A DNA stretch of 64,000 bases from Caballeronia sp. BR00000012568055 (lineage in GTDB: Bacteria > Pseudomonadota > Gammaproteobacteria > Burkholderiales > Burkholderiaceae), in contig NZ_JAQFVG010000319.1 in assembly GCF_029439455.1 (NCBI RefSeq), positions 62,001 to 126,000 on the forward strand, written 5' to 3'. Positions 10,497 through 19,564 of the stretch are shown one piece after another. Below the pieces are notes generated by a model that had not been told where the DNA came from, ran no database searches, and saw only the letters and a list, made by a program, of their open reading frames with translations. Within the stretch, counting starts at the first letter, position 1. Each line of letters starts with the position of its first letter. Position numbers and translations under genes: made by a program.

Positions 10497-12599
10497 TTAC
10501 TCCTTGCCGTTGGATTTGACGCGTTCGATCTGTTTCTTCGCGGCCTCGTAGACGGCCTCGGGCGTGAAACCGAACTTGGTCTTGAGCGCCTTCAGCGGCG
10601 CCGATGCGCCGAACGTATGCATGACGATCTGCGAGCCGAGCCGGCCGACATAGCGGTCCCAGCCCAGCGTCGCCGCCTGCTCGACGCCCACGCGCGCGTT
10701 CACGTCCGGCGGCAGCACCGAGTCCTTGTACGCCTGATCCTGCTTCTCGAAAAGATCCCACGAAGGCATCGACACGACGCGCGCCGCGATACCTTCGCTC
10801 TTGAGCTTTTCATAAGCATCGACGCACAGCGAGACCTCGCTGCCCGTCGCGAGCAACAGGACTTCGGGCTTCTTGCCGCCATCGGTATCGGCGAGGATGT
10901 AGGCCCCGCGCGCCACGCCGGACGCCGCGCCGTATTTCGTGCGATCGAAGGTCGGCAACGGCTGACGCGTCAGCACGATGCACGACGGCTCCTTCGGATG
11001 CGTCAGCGCGACGCGCCATGCTTCCGCGACTTCGTTGGCATCGCCGGGGCGCATGGTGCACAGGCCGGGAATCGAACGCAGCGCGGCGAGTTGTTCGATC
11101 GGCTGATGCGTCGGACCATCCTCGCCCACGCCGATGGAATCGTGCGTGAAGACCCAGATCGACGGCACTTCCATGATCGCGGAAAGGCGGATCGGCGGCT
11201 TCATATAGTCGCTGAAAATCAGGAACGTCGATCCGTAAGGCCGCAGGTTCGACAAAGCCAAGCCGTTACACACCGAGCCCATGCCGTGCTCGCGAATCCC
11301 GAAGTGGAGATTGCGCCCGCCGTAGTTATCGGCTTCGAAACTGCCCGCGCCGTCGAACTTCAGATTCGTTTTCGTCGATGGCGACAAATCCGCCGCCCCG
11401 CCGATCAGCCAGGGCACGCGCTGCGCGATGGCGTTGATGACCTTGCCGGAGGAATCGCGCGTGGCGAGGCCTTTTTCGTCGGCATCGAAAGTGGGAATGT
11501 CGGCGTCCCAGTTTTCGGGAAGTTTGTTGGCGAGCATGGTCGCCAGTTCTTTGGCGAGTTCGGGCTGCGCTTTGCCGTACGCGTCGTAGCGCTTCTGCCA
11601 GGCTGCGTGCGCTTCCTTGCCACGTTTGCCGAAGACATCGGCGAAATGCTGCATGACGCCGTCGGGCACGTAGAACTGCTTGTCTTCCGGCCAGCCGTAG
11701 AACTTCTTCGCCAGCTTGATTTCGTCTTCGCCCAGCGGTTCGCCGTGCGCGCTCGCCGTGTCCTGCTTGTGCGGCGCGCCCCAGCCGATGATGCTCTTCA
11801 CCACGATCAGCGTCGGCTTGTCCGTGGTCGCCTTCGCCTTGTTGATGGCGGCTTCGAGCGCGGCGGCGTCGTTGGCGTCATCGACGTGGAGCGTGTTCCA
11901 GTTGTAGCCGTGGAAGCGCGCTTCGACGTCGTCGCTGTACGCGAGATCCGTGTGACCTTCGATGGTCACGCGGTTGCTGTCGTAAATCCAGATCAGGTTC
12001 GACAGCTTCAAGTGCCCCGCCAGCGACGCCGCTTCGTGCGATACGCCTTCCATCATGCAGCCGTCGCCACATAGCGCGTAGACGCGATAGTCGAACACTT
12101 CGCCGTCCTGCGCGCCTTCCTTGTTGAAGTGCGCTTCCTTCCAGCGCGCGGCCATCGCCATGCCGACGCTGTTGCCAAGACCCTGCCCGAGCGGTCCGGT
12201 GGTCGTCTCGACGCCGGTCGTCATGCGGAATTCCGGGTGGCCCGGCGTCTTGCTGTCGAGCTGACGGAAGTTCTTGATATCGTCCAGCGACACGGCGGGC
12301 TTGCCGGTCGGCTTGCCGTTTTCATCGACTTCCTTCACGCCTGCGAGATGCAGCACGGAATACAGCAGCATCGACGCGTGACCGACCGACAGCACGAAGC
12401 GGTCACGATTCGGCCACAACGGCGCGTCCGGGTCGTAACGCAAGTGGTTCTGCCACAAATGGAACGCGACGGGCGCGAGCGCCATCGGCGTGCCGGGGTG
12501 GCCGGAATTGGCTTTTTGCACGGCATCCATCGCCAGCGTGCGGATGGTGTCGATCGTCAGGCGATCGAGATCTTTGGATTGCGGTGATGCTTCAGACAT
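10497..12599 (-). CDS. tkt: Transketolase
   Basis: Thiamine-diphosphate enzyme of the non-oxidative pentose phosphate pathway and Calvin cycle, 700 residues from the ATG at 12599 (AAAGGAG 9 nt upstream). Conserved features: GHPGTPMALAP near the N-terminus, GPLGQGLGNSVGMA, the ThDP-binding GDG...N motif (ALCGDGCMMEGVSHEAASLAGHL), and the pyrimidine-domain segment FGIREHGMGSVCNGLAL with its catalytic glutamate. The frame is open further upstream but that extension looks non-coding. Confidence 0.95.
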   Translation of the reverse strand: MSEASPQSKDLDRLTIDTIRTLAMDAVQKANSGHPGTPMALAPVAFHLWQNHLRYDPDAPLWPNRDRFVLSVGHASMLLYSVLHLAGVKEVDENGKPTGKPAVSLDDIKNFRQLDSKTPGHPEFRMTTGVETTTGPLGQGLGNSVGMAMAARWKEAHFNKEGAQDGEVFDYRVYALCGDGCMMEGVSHEAASLAGHLKLSNLIWIYDSNRVTIEGHTDLAYSDDVEARFHGYNWNTLHVDDANDAAALEAAINKAKATTDKPTLIVVKSIIGWGAPHKQDTASAHGEPLGEDEIKLAKKFYGWPEDKQFYVPDGVMQHFADVFGKRGKEAHAAWQKRYDAYGKAQPELAKELATMLANKLPENWDADIPTFDADEKGLATRDSSGKVINAIAQRVPWLIGGAADLSPSTKTNLKFDGAGSFEADNYGGRNLHFGIREHGMGSVCNGLALSNLRPYGSTFLIFSDYMKPPIRLSAIMEVPSIWVFTHDSIGVGEDGPTHQPIEQLAALRSIPGLCTMRPGDANEVAEAWRVALTHPKEPSCIVLTRQPLPTFDRTKYGAASGVARGAYILADTDGGKKPEVLLLATGSEVSLCVDAYEKLKSEGIAARVVSMPSWDLFEKQDQAYKDSVLPPDVNARVGVEQAATLGWDRYVGRLGSQIVMHTFGASAPLKALKTKFGFTPEAVYEAAKKQIERVKSNGKE

Positions 12600-12898
12600 G
12601 AGCGACGACTCCTTTGCAAAGAGCGCGCTGTGGCACAAGAGGCGCCGCAGCGGGCAACCAGGACCATCGAGCAAGTGTAGTGCCTCGGCCGGCGCACTGC
12701 ACTGCGAGTGTGAAACGGGAAGCGCGTCGCGGTTTTCGCGGCGGCGTTATTGCAGAGACTTACAAGAAGCTGGCGGCGCGCGTTCAGGCACGTACGACCA
12801 TCCATGCTGACACAATCGGCGCAAAGCAGTTCGATTGCGCAGCAAATACCTGTCGCGACAGGATAAATTTATTCGCCGCGCGTGCTTCGCCTGACGCG

Positions 12899-13951
12899 TT
12901 ACGGCGCCGGATTCGGCTGGCGTTCGTGCAGCGCGTCGATTTCCGCAAGGATTTCATCGGACAGTTCGACGTCCACGCTCGCGATGTTCTCCTTCAATTG
13001 CGCCATCGATGTCGCGCCGATCAGATTGCTGGTCATAAACGGCCGCGAGTTGACGAACGCGAGCGCGAGTTGCGCGGGCGACAAGCCGTGGCGCTTCGCC
13101 AGTTCCACGTAGGATGAGATCGCTGAAATTGCCTGCGGCTTGCTGTATCGCTGGAAACGTTCGAACAGCGTGATCCGCGCGCCCGCCGGACGTGCGCCGC
13201 CTTCGTACTTGCCGGAGAGCCAGCCGAACGCCATCGGCGAATACGCAAGCAGGCCGACGCCTTCCTTGTGCGTGAATTCGGACAGCCCGAGTTCGAAGGT
13301 ACGATTCACGAGACTGTACGGATTCTGAATGCTGACGATCTTCGGCAATCCCGCCTTCTCGGCCGCGCGCAAAAACTGCGCGACACCCCAGGGCGTTTCG
13401 TTCGATACCCCGACATGCCGCACCTTCCCCGCCTTCACGAGCTCACCCAGCGCCGACAGCGTCTCTTCGATCGGCACCGTGTACTCGTCTTCCAGATACG
13501 GATAGTTCGAGCGCCCGAACGTCATGGTGCTGCGATCCGGCCAGTGCAACTGATACAGATCGACGTAATCCGTTTGCAGACGTTGAAGACTCGTATCGAT
13601 GGCAGAAAAAATATTCTTGCGATCGAACTGATTTTCCGCGCCGCGAATATGCCGCGGATTGTGCGGCTGACGCGCCGGACCCGCGATCTTGGTCGCCAGC
13701 ACGATCTCGGCGCGCTTGCCCGGATTTTTCGCCAGCCACGTACCGATGTACTGCTCCGTGCGGCCCTGCGTTTCCGGGCGCGGCGGCACGGGATACATTT
13801 CGGCGGCATCGATCAGATTCACGCCTTGCGCCAGCGCGTAGTCGATCTGTTCGTGCGCTTCGCTTTCCGTGTTCTGCTCGCCCCAGGTCATGGTGCCGAG
13901 CCCGATCAGGCTCACGTCGAGACCCGAATCGCCCAGTTTCCGAAACTTCAT
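12899..13951 (-). CDS. Aldo/keto reductase (Tas-like)
   Basis: NADP(H)-dependent oxidoreductase of 350 residues with the aldo/keto reductase barrel. Catalytic-region matches are GTMTWGEQNTE, NLIDAAEMYPVPPRPETQGRTE (Asp and Tyr of the tetrad), the lysine in VLATKIAG and the histidine in LYQLHWPDR. The AEMYPVPP form and overall length are typical of E. coli Tas. It reads away from the MFS gene, sharing a roughly 110-bp intergenic region. The substrate is unknown. Confidence 0.9.
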   Translation of the reverse strand: MKFRKLGDSGLDVSLIGLGTMTWGEQNTESEAHEQIDYALAQGVNLIDAAEMYPVPPRPETQGRTEQYIGTWLAKNPGKRAEIVLATKIAGPARQPHNPRHIRGAENQFDRKNIFSAIDTSLQRLQTDYVDLYQLHWPDRSTMTFGRSNYPYLEDEYTVPIEETLSALGELVKAGKVRHVGVSNETPWGVAQFLRAAEKAGLPKIVSIQNPYSLVNRTFELGLSEFTHKEGVGLLAYSPMAFGWLSGKYEGGARPAGARITLFERFQRYSKPQAISAISSYVELAKRHGLSPAQLALAFVNSRPFMTSNLIGATSMAQLKENIASVDVELSDEILAEIDALHERQPNPAP

Positions 13952-14062
13952 CGTCTGATTCCCTCTTGTTGGTTTCCTGTCGGCGCTTCGTCATGAACGC
14001 AACGCAGCGCGGGCAATCGCAAAAATTACCATAGCGACGCGAGGTCTGCTCTGGCGGCTAGA

Positions 14063-15523
14063 ATGACGGACTATCCCAGATTACCCAACTGGAACATTTC
14101 GTCGATGCCGTCCACTGCCGAATCGAGAAGTTCATCGCTCATCATCACTCTGGTGGCGGCGACGTTTTTCATGGAGAACCTCGACGGCACGATCATCGCG
14201 ACGGCGCTGCCGCAAATGGCGCGCTCCTTCGGCGTCCATCCCGCCGATATGAGTCTGGGGATCACGTCGTATCTGCTGACGCTGGCGGTGTTCATCCCGA
14301 TTTCCGGCTGGGCGGCGGATCGCTTCGGCCTGCGCACGGTGTTCGGCAGCGCGATCGCGGTGTTCACGGCGGCGTCGGTGTTGTGCGGCATGACATCGAC
14401 CTTGCCGACGTTCACGGCGGCGCGCGTGCTGCAAGGCATCGGCGGCGCGATGATGGTGCCGGTCGGCCGGCTCGCCGTGCTGCGCGCGACGCCGAAAGAC
14501 GATCTGATGCGCGCCATCGCCATCATTACGTGGCCGGGACTGGTCGCGCCGGTAATCGGGCCGCCGCTGGGCGGTTTCATCACGACGTATTCTTCGTGGC
14601 GATGGATTTTCTATCTGAACGTGCCGCTCGGGATCATCGGCTTGCTGCTGACGCTGCGTTTCGTCGATAACGTGCGTGAAGATGCCAAACGCCGGTTCGA
14701 TGTGACCGGTTTTCTGCTCTGCGGCCTCGCCTGCACGACGCTGCTCTACGCGATGGAACTTATCGGCCGAAGCGATGCGAACTGGCCGCATATCGTCGTG
14801 TTCTTTTTAGTGGGCGTGGCGGCGAGCGTGGCGTCGTGGTGGCATCTGAAGCGCGCGGCGCAACCGGTGGTCGATCTGTCGGCGCTGAAGGTGAAGACGT
14901 TCGCCGTCGCGATGGGCGGCGGCTCGCTGTTTCGCATCGCCATCAGCGCGGCGCCGTTTCTGTTGCCGCTGATGTTTCAGGTCGGTTTCGGCATGAACGC
15001 GTTCGAATCCGGCCTGCTCACGCTCGCAGTCTTCGCCGGCAATCTGTCGATGAAAGTCGTCACCACGCAGGTGATGCGGCGCTTCGGCTTCCGGCCGGTG
15101 CTGATCGTCAACGGCCTGCTCGCCGCCGTCTCGCTCGCCGCGATGAGCCTGCTGACACCATCGACACCGAAGTTTGTGATCGCGCTGGTGCTGTTCGCCA
15201 GCGGCCTGTCGCGCTCGCTCCAGTTCACCGCGCTCAATACGCTCAGCTTCGCCGATGTGCCCAAATCGCAGATGAGCGGCGCATCGGCCTTATCCAGCAC
15301 GCTGTTTCAGATGACGATGGGTATCGGCGTGGCGGTCGGCGCGATCGCCTTGCGGATCGGCGAATGGATGCATAGGCACGATGCGCATTCCATCGGCCCG
15401 GAGGATTTCGGCGTGGCGTTTTTGATCGTGGCGCTGGTGGGATTGGTCGGCGTGGTCGATTTGTTCGGCTTGTCGAAGGATGCCGGCGCGCTGGTTTCGG
15501 GGCATGGGAAGGGGAAGGTTTGA
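14063..15523 (+). CDS. MFS multidrug exporter, DHA2 (EmrB/QacA) family
   Basis: Proton-driven drug exporter of the inner membrane, up to 486 residues with about 14 hydrophobic segments, the DHA2 topology. Motif D1 in helix 1 (FFMENLDGTIIATALPQMA) and motif A (GWAADRFGLRTVF) after helix 2 are clear, and GPPLGGFITTYSSWRWIFYLNVP is motif C plus the conserved loop. The first ATG (14063) gives a 15-residue polar extension; the ATG at 14108 is an alternative. The stop codon lies in the loop of its own terminator. Confidence 0.9.
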   Translation: MTDYPRLPNWNISSMPSTAESRSSSLIITLVAATFFMENLDGTIIATALPQMARSFGVHPADMSLGITSYLLTLAVFIPISGWAADRFGLRTVFGSAIAVFTAASVLCGMTSTLPTFTAARVLQGIGGAMMVPVGRLAVLRATPKDDLMRAIAIITWPGLVAPVIGPPLGGFITTYSSWRWIFYLNVPLGIIGLLLTLRFVDNVREDAKRRFDVTGFLLCGLACTTLLYAMELIGRSDANWPHIVVFFLVGVAASVASWWHLKRAAQPVVDLSALKVKTFAVAMGGGSLFRIAISAAPFLLPLMFQVGFGMNAFESGLLTLAVFAGNLSMKVVTTQVMRRFGFRPVLIVNGLLAAVSLAAMSLLTPSTPKFVIALVLFASGLSRSLQFTALNTLSFADVPKSQMSGASALSSTLFQMTMGIGVAVGAIALRIGEWMHRHDAHSIGPEDFGVAFLIVALVGLVGVVDLFGLSKDAGALVSGHGKGKV

Positions 15524-15546
15524 CACTTCGTCTTCCCCTTCTCGTT
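15509..15546 (+). terminator. Terminator overlapping the end of the MFS gene
   Basis: Stem AAGGGGAAG (15509-15517) pairs with CTTCCCCTT (15532-15540), followed by CTCGTTTTT. The MFS stop codon (15521-15523) is in the loop. The convergent antitoxin gene ends only a few bases downstream. Confidence 0.7.
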
Positions 15547-15548
15547 TT

Positions 15549-15839
15549 TCACGAAACGCTCACCAGTTCGAATTTGAATCGCTTTCCCAACGCGGCCGCC
15601 GCGCTCGCCAGTGTCGTCAGAGTCAAGCTTGTATCGGTCTCATCTAGAAGGCGATTCAGCGCAGAGCGACTCGTTTTCATTCTGACGGCCATCGCAGTCT
15701 TGGTGATGCGCTGCGCTTTCATTTCCTCCTCGATTTGCCACGCGATCACGCGTTTGATCGCTGTCGCGGTCGATTCTTCGAGAATGCCTTCGTCACGCAG
15801 AAAGTCGTCGAATGACGACCCGACATGTTCGTTTGTCAT
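15549..15839 (-). CDS. HTH-domain antitoxin, HigA-like
   Basis: A 96-residue protein with a central XRE-type helix-turn-helix (ITKTAMAVRMKTSRSALNRLLDE) after an N-terminal helical segment. It lies 19 bp downstream of the Gp49-like toxin, the usual toxin-first order of higBA. The start at 15839 has AGAGGATC upstream; the frame is open further upstream but would overlap the toxin gene. Expected role: neutralise the toxin and repress the operon. Confidence 0.82.
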   Translation of the reverse strand: MTNEHVGSSFDDFLRDEGILEESTATAIKRVIAWQIEEEMKAQRITKTAMAVRMKTSRSALNRLLDETDTSLTLTTLASAAAALGKRFKFELVSVS

Positions 15840-15858
15840 TTGATCCTCTGTGATCGGG

Positions 15859-16215
15859 CTAGTGCAGTTTCGTTGCCTGGTGAACATCGCTCAGGCGAGC
15901 TGCTGCAAGGCTGAGATCCGATCTGGGCAATGCCTGCGACTTTTTGATGAACCCGTGCAGCAAAATCATTTCTCTTGCGATCACCGTAAAAAGTATGCGG
16001 GCGATTCGTCGATGAAGATGAACTCGAATTTCCCATAGATCCTTCCGGATCTTTCGAACGAGCGGCATTCCAAGCGGCCACCCGATCTGCACGGTTTTGA
16101 TATCGGCGCCGATGGCTTTCTTATCGGAACCGTCCAACGTAGCGAGCCAGTCGCGGACCGGCTCATTGCCCTGCGTCTGGCGAAAAAAGCGAACTTCCAG
16201 CACAAAGTGCTGCAT
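15859..16215 (-). CDS. RelE/HigB-superfamily toxin (phage Gp49-like)
   Basis: A 118-residue basic protein with the Gp49/HigB toxin pattern: FRQTQGNEPVRDWLATLD near the N-terminus, PLVRKIRKDLWEIRVHL, RIARILFTV and LLHGFIKKSQ, the strand order of RelE-like mRNA interferases. AGAGGACAAG precedes the ATG. It is followed by the HTH antitoxin. An inverted repeat at 16323-16340 (CGTA...TACG arms) about 110 bp upstream is a possible operator, weakly supported. Confidence 0.85.
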   Translation of the reverse strand: MQHFVLEVRFFRQTQGNEPVRDWLATLDGSDKKAIGADIKTVQIGWPLGMPLVRKIRKDLWEIRVHLHRRIARILFTVIAREMILLHGFIKKSQALPRSDLSLAAARLSDVHQATKLH

Positions 16216-16421
16216 AACGTCTTGTCCTCTTGCTGCGTCGATTGATGGACGTCATATGCACTCCTGCTCCGATATACCACTTAAATTTATTGGCCGAACG
16301 GCGAACCGTCAGCAGACTGAATCGTACCAATAATGATACGTTTTGGCAAAATTTCTGTGCGTAATTGAAAGAAGGCAAATCTGACGCTCAAGTCCTCCCC
16401 GCCCCCGCCGTAAATCCCCCC

Positions 16422-16607
16422 ATGAACACGCACACACTCGATTCTCTCGCCGCCCTCACCGAGGCCATCGCTGCGGTCCGTCACGCACGTGGCCTGAAAA
16501 ATCCGCACGATCTTCCGCTCGATACCCCGGAACGCGCAGCCGACGCCGATGCCTTCGCCGACGATTTCCTGCACGCGCTCGATGGCATCTTCGCCCCGGC
16601 GCGTTGA
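16422..16607 (+). CDS. Small acidic protein of unknown function
   Basis: A 61-residue frame starting MNTHTLDSLAALTEA and ending HALDGIFAPAR, acidic and probably helical. Codon usage resembles neighbouring genes, but there is no strong ribosome site (only a C-rich tract precedes the ATG). Tentative. Confidence 0.4.
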   Translation: MNTHTLDSLAALTEAIAAVRHARGLKNPHDLPLDTPERAADADAFADDFLHALDGIFAPAR

Positions 16608-16792
16608 CTGTCACGCTCAAGACACATCCAGAACGCGCGGGCAAACTTACCGCCGCCCGCGCACACCCTTCCCAAAATCTCCCGCTCCCGAGTCAACTTT
16701 TGCTTTTTGGCAGATGTTGACGGCTGGCCATCAAGTCGGTCGCGTCGCCGCCGAAAACTGAGCTATCGCCATGATCAATTCGGGAGCTGCCA

Positions 16793-17179
16793 GTGAAGCT
16801 GGCCTTATCTTCTATTGCCGCCATCGCGCTGATCGCCCTCACCGGCTGCGCGCCGATGCCCGCGACCAATGCCGCTGCGCCGGCCGATAAAACGTCCGCG
16901 CCTGCGGGCGTGATGAGTTTCGAGATTCCCGCCGATGCCCTCGGCGCGCACGATCCGCAACTCACCGCCGTGCTTGCCAAAGCCGGCGCGCTTGCCGCCG
17001 CGCAGAAGCAGCCGACGACGATCCTCGTCACCGCGCTGGCGCAGGACTTTCCGTATATCAATCAGGCCATCTGGAAAGGCGTGCCCGCGAAACATACGGT
17101 CCGCCTCAGCCTCGAAAATCTGACCGCCGGCGCGCATCAGGCGTACAGCGTGTCGATCAAACCGACGCAGGGAGGCTGA
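16793..17179 (+). CDS. Putative small lipoprotein
   Basis: A 128-residue protein from GTG (GGGAG upstream) with a lipoprotein signal ending in the lipobox LTGC (Cys19), an Ala/Pro linker, then a compact domain (QLTAVLAKAGALAAAQ, TTILVTALAQDFPYINQAIWKG). It is the first of three closely spaced genes for exported proteins ending in a lytic transglycosylase, suggesting an envelope assembly role. No family recognised. Confidence 0.68.
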   Translation: MKLALSSIAAIALIALTGCAPMPATNAAAPADKTSAPAGVMSFEIPADALGAHDPQLTAVLAKAGALAAAQKQPTTILVTALAQDFPYINQAIWKGVPAKHTVRLSLENLTAGAHQAYSVSIKPTQGG

Positions 17180-17180
17180 T

Positions 17181-17531
17181 GTGATGTATCGAATTCTTGT
17201 CGCTGTTTGCGCGTCTCTCGTGTCGGTCAGCGCGTTTGCCGGTGCGCTCGATGTCAGCGCGCCCGCGTCTGCCCAAACCATCGCTGCGTTGTCGCCGGTC
17301 GCGGGCAAGGTTTATCCGCCACTGCCGACTTTGGCGATGCTGCCCGCATCGTCCAATGAAGACGACGATACGCCGGTCAGCAAAAGCATCGCGAAGAAAG
17401 GAAAGAAGGCGACGCGCCGCGTGGCGGATTGCAAATGCAATAACCCCGAGCCGCGCCTCGTCGTGTCCGACGACTCGCGCGCCTATCTGAAAGATATCGA
17501 GTCGCGGCTCGATGCCGCCCTTGCCCGCTGA
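17181..17531 (+). CDS. Secreted protein of unknown function
   Basis: About 115 residues with a clear Sec signal peptide (MYRILVAVCASLVSVSAFAGA). The mature part is proline-rich, then acidic (NEDDDT), then basic (KKGKKATRR) with a CKC pair. It starts 1-4 bp after the lipoprotein stop (GTG-ATG tandem start) and is followed 25 bp later by a transglycosylase gene. No motif identifies it. Confidence 0.63.
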   Translation: MMYRILVAVCASLVSVSAFAGALDVSAPASAQTIAALSPVAGKVYPPLPTLAMLPASSNEDDDTPVSKSIAKKGKKATRRVADCKCNNPEPRLVVSDDSRAYLKDIESRLDAALAR

Positions 17532-17556
17532 CGTTCAAAGCAAAGGAACACGATCC

Positions 17557-18030
17557 ATGTCGCATTCCACTTGCGCGAAGTTGCTGCGCACTCTCGGCGT
17601 TACCGCGTTGTTCGGGCTGGCGCTCGTGTGTCAGTCGGCGCACGCGGCCGACGATTGCTTCGAGCAGGCCGGCGCGTATCAGGGCGTCAATCCGCTGGTG
17701 CTGCGCGCGGTCGCGTGGCGCGAATCGAAGGGCGATTCCGCCGCGATCAATCGCAATGCCAACGGTTCCATCGACGTCGGCCAATTGCAGATCAATTCGA
17801 TCCACTTTCCCGATCTTGCGCGCCAAGGCATTCCGCATCGCGCGCTGACCGATCCGTGCATCAACGTGTTCGTGGCGGCGTGGCTGCTCAAGCAGAAGAT
17901 GGTGAAGTACGGCAATACGTGGCGTGCGATCGGCGCGTATCACTCGGAATCGCCGAAGCGGCGCGATGCCTACGCGCGCAGCATTCAGCAGATTCTCGTC
18001 AGTTGGGGCGAATTGCGCTCGGTGATGTGA
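17557..18030 (+). CDS. Lytic transglycosylase, IagB/VirB1-like
   Basis: Secreted muramidase-like enzyme of 157 residues that would open peptidoglycan for an envelope apparatus. A signal peptide (ends SAHAAD) precedes the SLT fold: the catalytic glutamate is in LRAVAWRESKGDS, with VGQLQINSIHF and TWRAIGAYHSESPKRRDAYA as the conserved Q and AY motifs. The small size and terminal Cys pair resemble IagB/BfpH enzymes dedicated to secretion or pilus systems. RBS AAGGAA is 10 nt upstream of the ATG. Confidence 0.87.
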   Translation: MSHSTCAKLLRTLGVTALFGLALVCQSAHAADDCFEQAGAYQGVNPLVLRAVAWRESKGDSAAINRNANGSIDVGQLQINSIHFPDLARQGIPHRALTDPCINVFVAAWLLKQKMVKYGNTWRAIGAYHSESPKRRDAYARSIQQILVSWGELRSVM

Positions 18031-18063
18031 ACGTTGTAAGCGCAACTCGCCTTTGCAGAACAA

Positions 18064-18801
18064 TCAAAGCTGGCTCATCCCGCCATCGATGATGATCTCC
18101 GTGCCGACGATAAACGCCGATTCCGCAGCCGACAAATGCAGTACCGTCGATGCCACTTCCGCCGACGTACCGAAGCGTCCGAGCGGAATTTGGGCTTGCA
18201 GTTGCGCGGCGGCTTCATCGGGCATGCCGAGTTTGACGTGCAGCGGCGTGGTGACCGGACCGGGACTCACGACGTTCACCCGCACGCCGCGCGGCAGCAA
18301 TTCCGCCGATAGCGTCTTGGCAAACGTGATCAGCGCGGCTTTGCTCGCGGCATAGACCGACGACGTCGGCATGCCGATATGCGCGTTGATCGACCCGTTC
18401 AGCACGATCGAAGCGCCTTGATTCAGCAAGGGCAACAGCGCCTGAATCTGGAAGTACGGACCTTTGACGTTGATATCGAAGGTTTCGTCCCACACGCTTT
18501 CCGACATATCCGCGAACGGCGCCAGCTTGGCGATGCCCGCGTTGATGAACACGGCATCGAGCCTGATGTTGCTATCGGTGAGCTTTTGCGCGAGTTCGCG
18601 CGCGGCGGCCACGGTGCCGGCCACATTGCGAATGGCGACCGCATTCGCGCCGAGCGTCGCACGCACCGTTTCCAGCGATGCCTCGTCCCGTCCCGTAATC
18701 ACCACGCGCGCACCTTCGGCCGCGTAAGCCTGCGCCGTCACCAGACCGATGCCGCTGTTGCCGCCGGTCACCAAAACCGTCTTGCCTTCGAAGCGATTCA
18801 T
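18064..18801 (-). CDS. Short-chain dehydrogenase/reductase
   Basis: Classical NAD(P)-dependent SDR of 245 residues: cofactor motif TGGNSGIG at residues 12-19, NAG (FINAGIAKL), catalytic Ser (LNGSINAH) and YAASK, followed by SPGPVTTPLH. RBS AAGGAG lies 7 nt before the ATG. It is convergent with the transglycosylase gene. The substrate cannot be predicted. Confidence 0.92.
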   Translation of the reverse strand: MNRFEGKTVLVTGGNSGIGLVTAQAYAAEGARVVITGRDEASLETVRATLGANAVAIRNVAGTVAAARELAQKLTDSNIRLDAVFINAGIAKLAPFADMSESVWDETFDINVKGPYFQIQALLPLLNQGASIVLNGSINAHIGMPTSSVYAASKAALITFAKTLSAELLPRGVRVNVVSPGPVTTPLHVKLGMPDEAAAQLQAQIPLGRFGTSAEVASTVLHLSAAESAFIVGTEIIIDGGMSQL

Positions 18802-18916
18802 GACGTTCTCCTTAGAACGTTGATCAGTGTGAAAGCATTATGGGCGGGCTTTCGAGCCTTGCCGTGCGACGGATTTGGCGAACACGTTCGGTTTTATCGA
18901 ACGTGTGCGGGAACAT

Positions 18917-19129
18917 TCAGCGATCGTTGGACATACCTTTGAGACGATCCGTACCGGCGTCACGCGCGGCATCAGCGGTAGCGAAGTTTTCTTCCGAGAC
19001 GAGCGCGCGCTTCAGTTCGCGCGTTTCGAAATCCACCAGCGCGATGACCCACACGAAGCCGCCCGCCTGCTCCGCGGTCTGAACGAATGCCTGCCTTGCC
19101 TCATTGGATGAACTGGACGATGCCATCAT
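18917..19129 (-). CDS. Small conserved hypothetical protein
   Basis: Seventy residues; GGAGG directly precedes two adjacent ATGs. Contains a central strand-like segment (GGFVWVIALVDFETRELKRALV) and a charged C-terminus. No motif recognised. Confidence 0.6.
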   Translation of the reverse strand: MMASSSSSNEARQAFVQTAEQAGGFVWVIALVDFETRELKRALVSEENFATADAARDAGTDRLKGMSNDR

Positions 19130-19162
19130 GACCTCCTGAGATTTGTTGGGTTGGCAATGCGA

Positions 19163-19552
19163 TCACGCCTCGAAGTCCAGCCCGCCGACGAGCACGGTCG
19201 GTTCGCTTTGCGAGCGCGAGATCAGATCGACGTCGCGCACGCCTTGCCAGGCGTCGAGCTTGGCGGCGGTCGCATCGAGATATCGCAGGAAACGCGCCTC
19301 CCCGTCGGCTTGAAACAGGCGCGCGATTTCATCGTCGTCCCAGGTGAGGACGACGTTCAGATCGTATGAAAAGCGGCTCGGACGATCGGCGGAATCGTGA
19401 CGCGCGGCGCTGACCCGAAGCCGCGTCGGCGAATTTGAGTTTTCATACGGAGCGATGTCGATGCGCACGCCGCGCCCGACCAGCCGCGCCACGCTTTCGA
19501 CAATTCGCGGCATGAACGCGGCTTCAAACCGATGCGCCTGTTCGGGCGTCAC
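19163..19552 (-). CDS. Hypothetical protein
   Basis: A 129-residue GTG-started protein, mixed alpha/beta by eye (RIVESVARLVGRGVRIDIAPYENS; YDLNVVLTWDDDEIARLF). It starts 12 bp after the preceding minus-strand gene, so the two are probably co-transcribed. No family recognised. Confidence 0.58.
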   Translation of the reverse strand: MTPEQAHRFEAAFMPRIVESVARLVGRGVRIDIAPYENSNSPTRLRVSAARHDSADRPSRFSYDLNVVLTWDDDEIARLFQADGEARFLRYLDATAAKLDAWQGVRDVDLISRSQSEPTVLVGGLDFEA

Positions 19553-19564
19553 ACGCCGATACCG

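Noticed and set aside
9531..12074. 847-codon plus-strand open frame opposite gnd and tkt
   Set aside because: Antisense to two well-supported enzymes; composition typical of a shadow frame.
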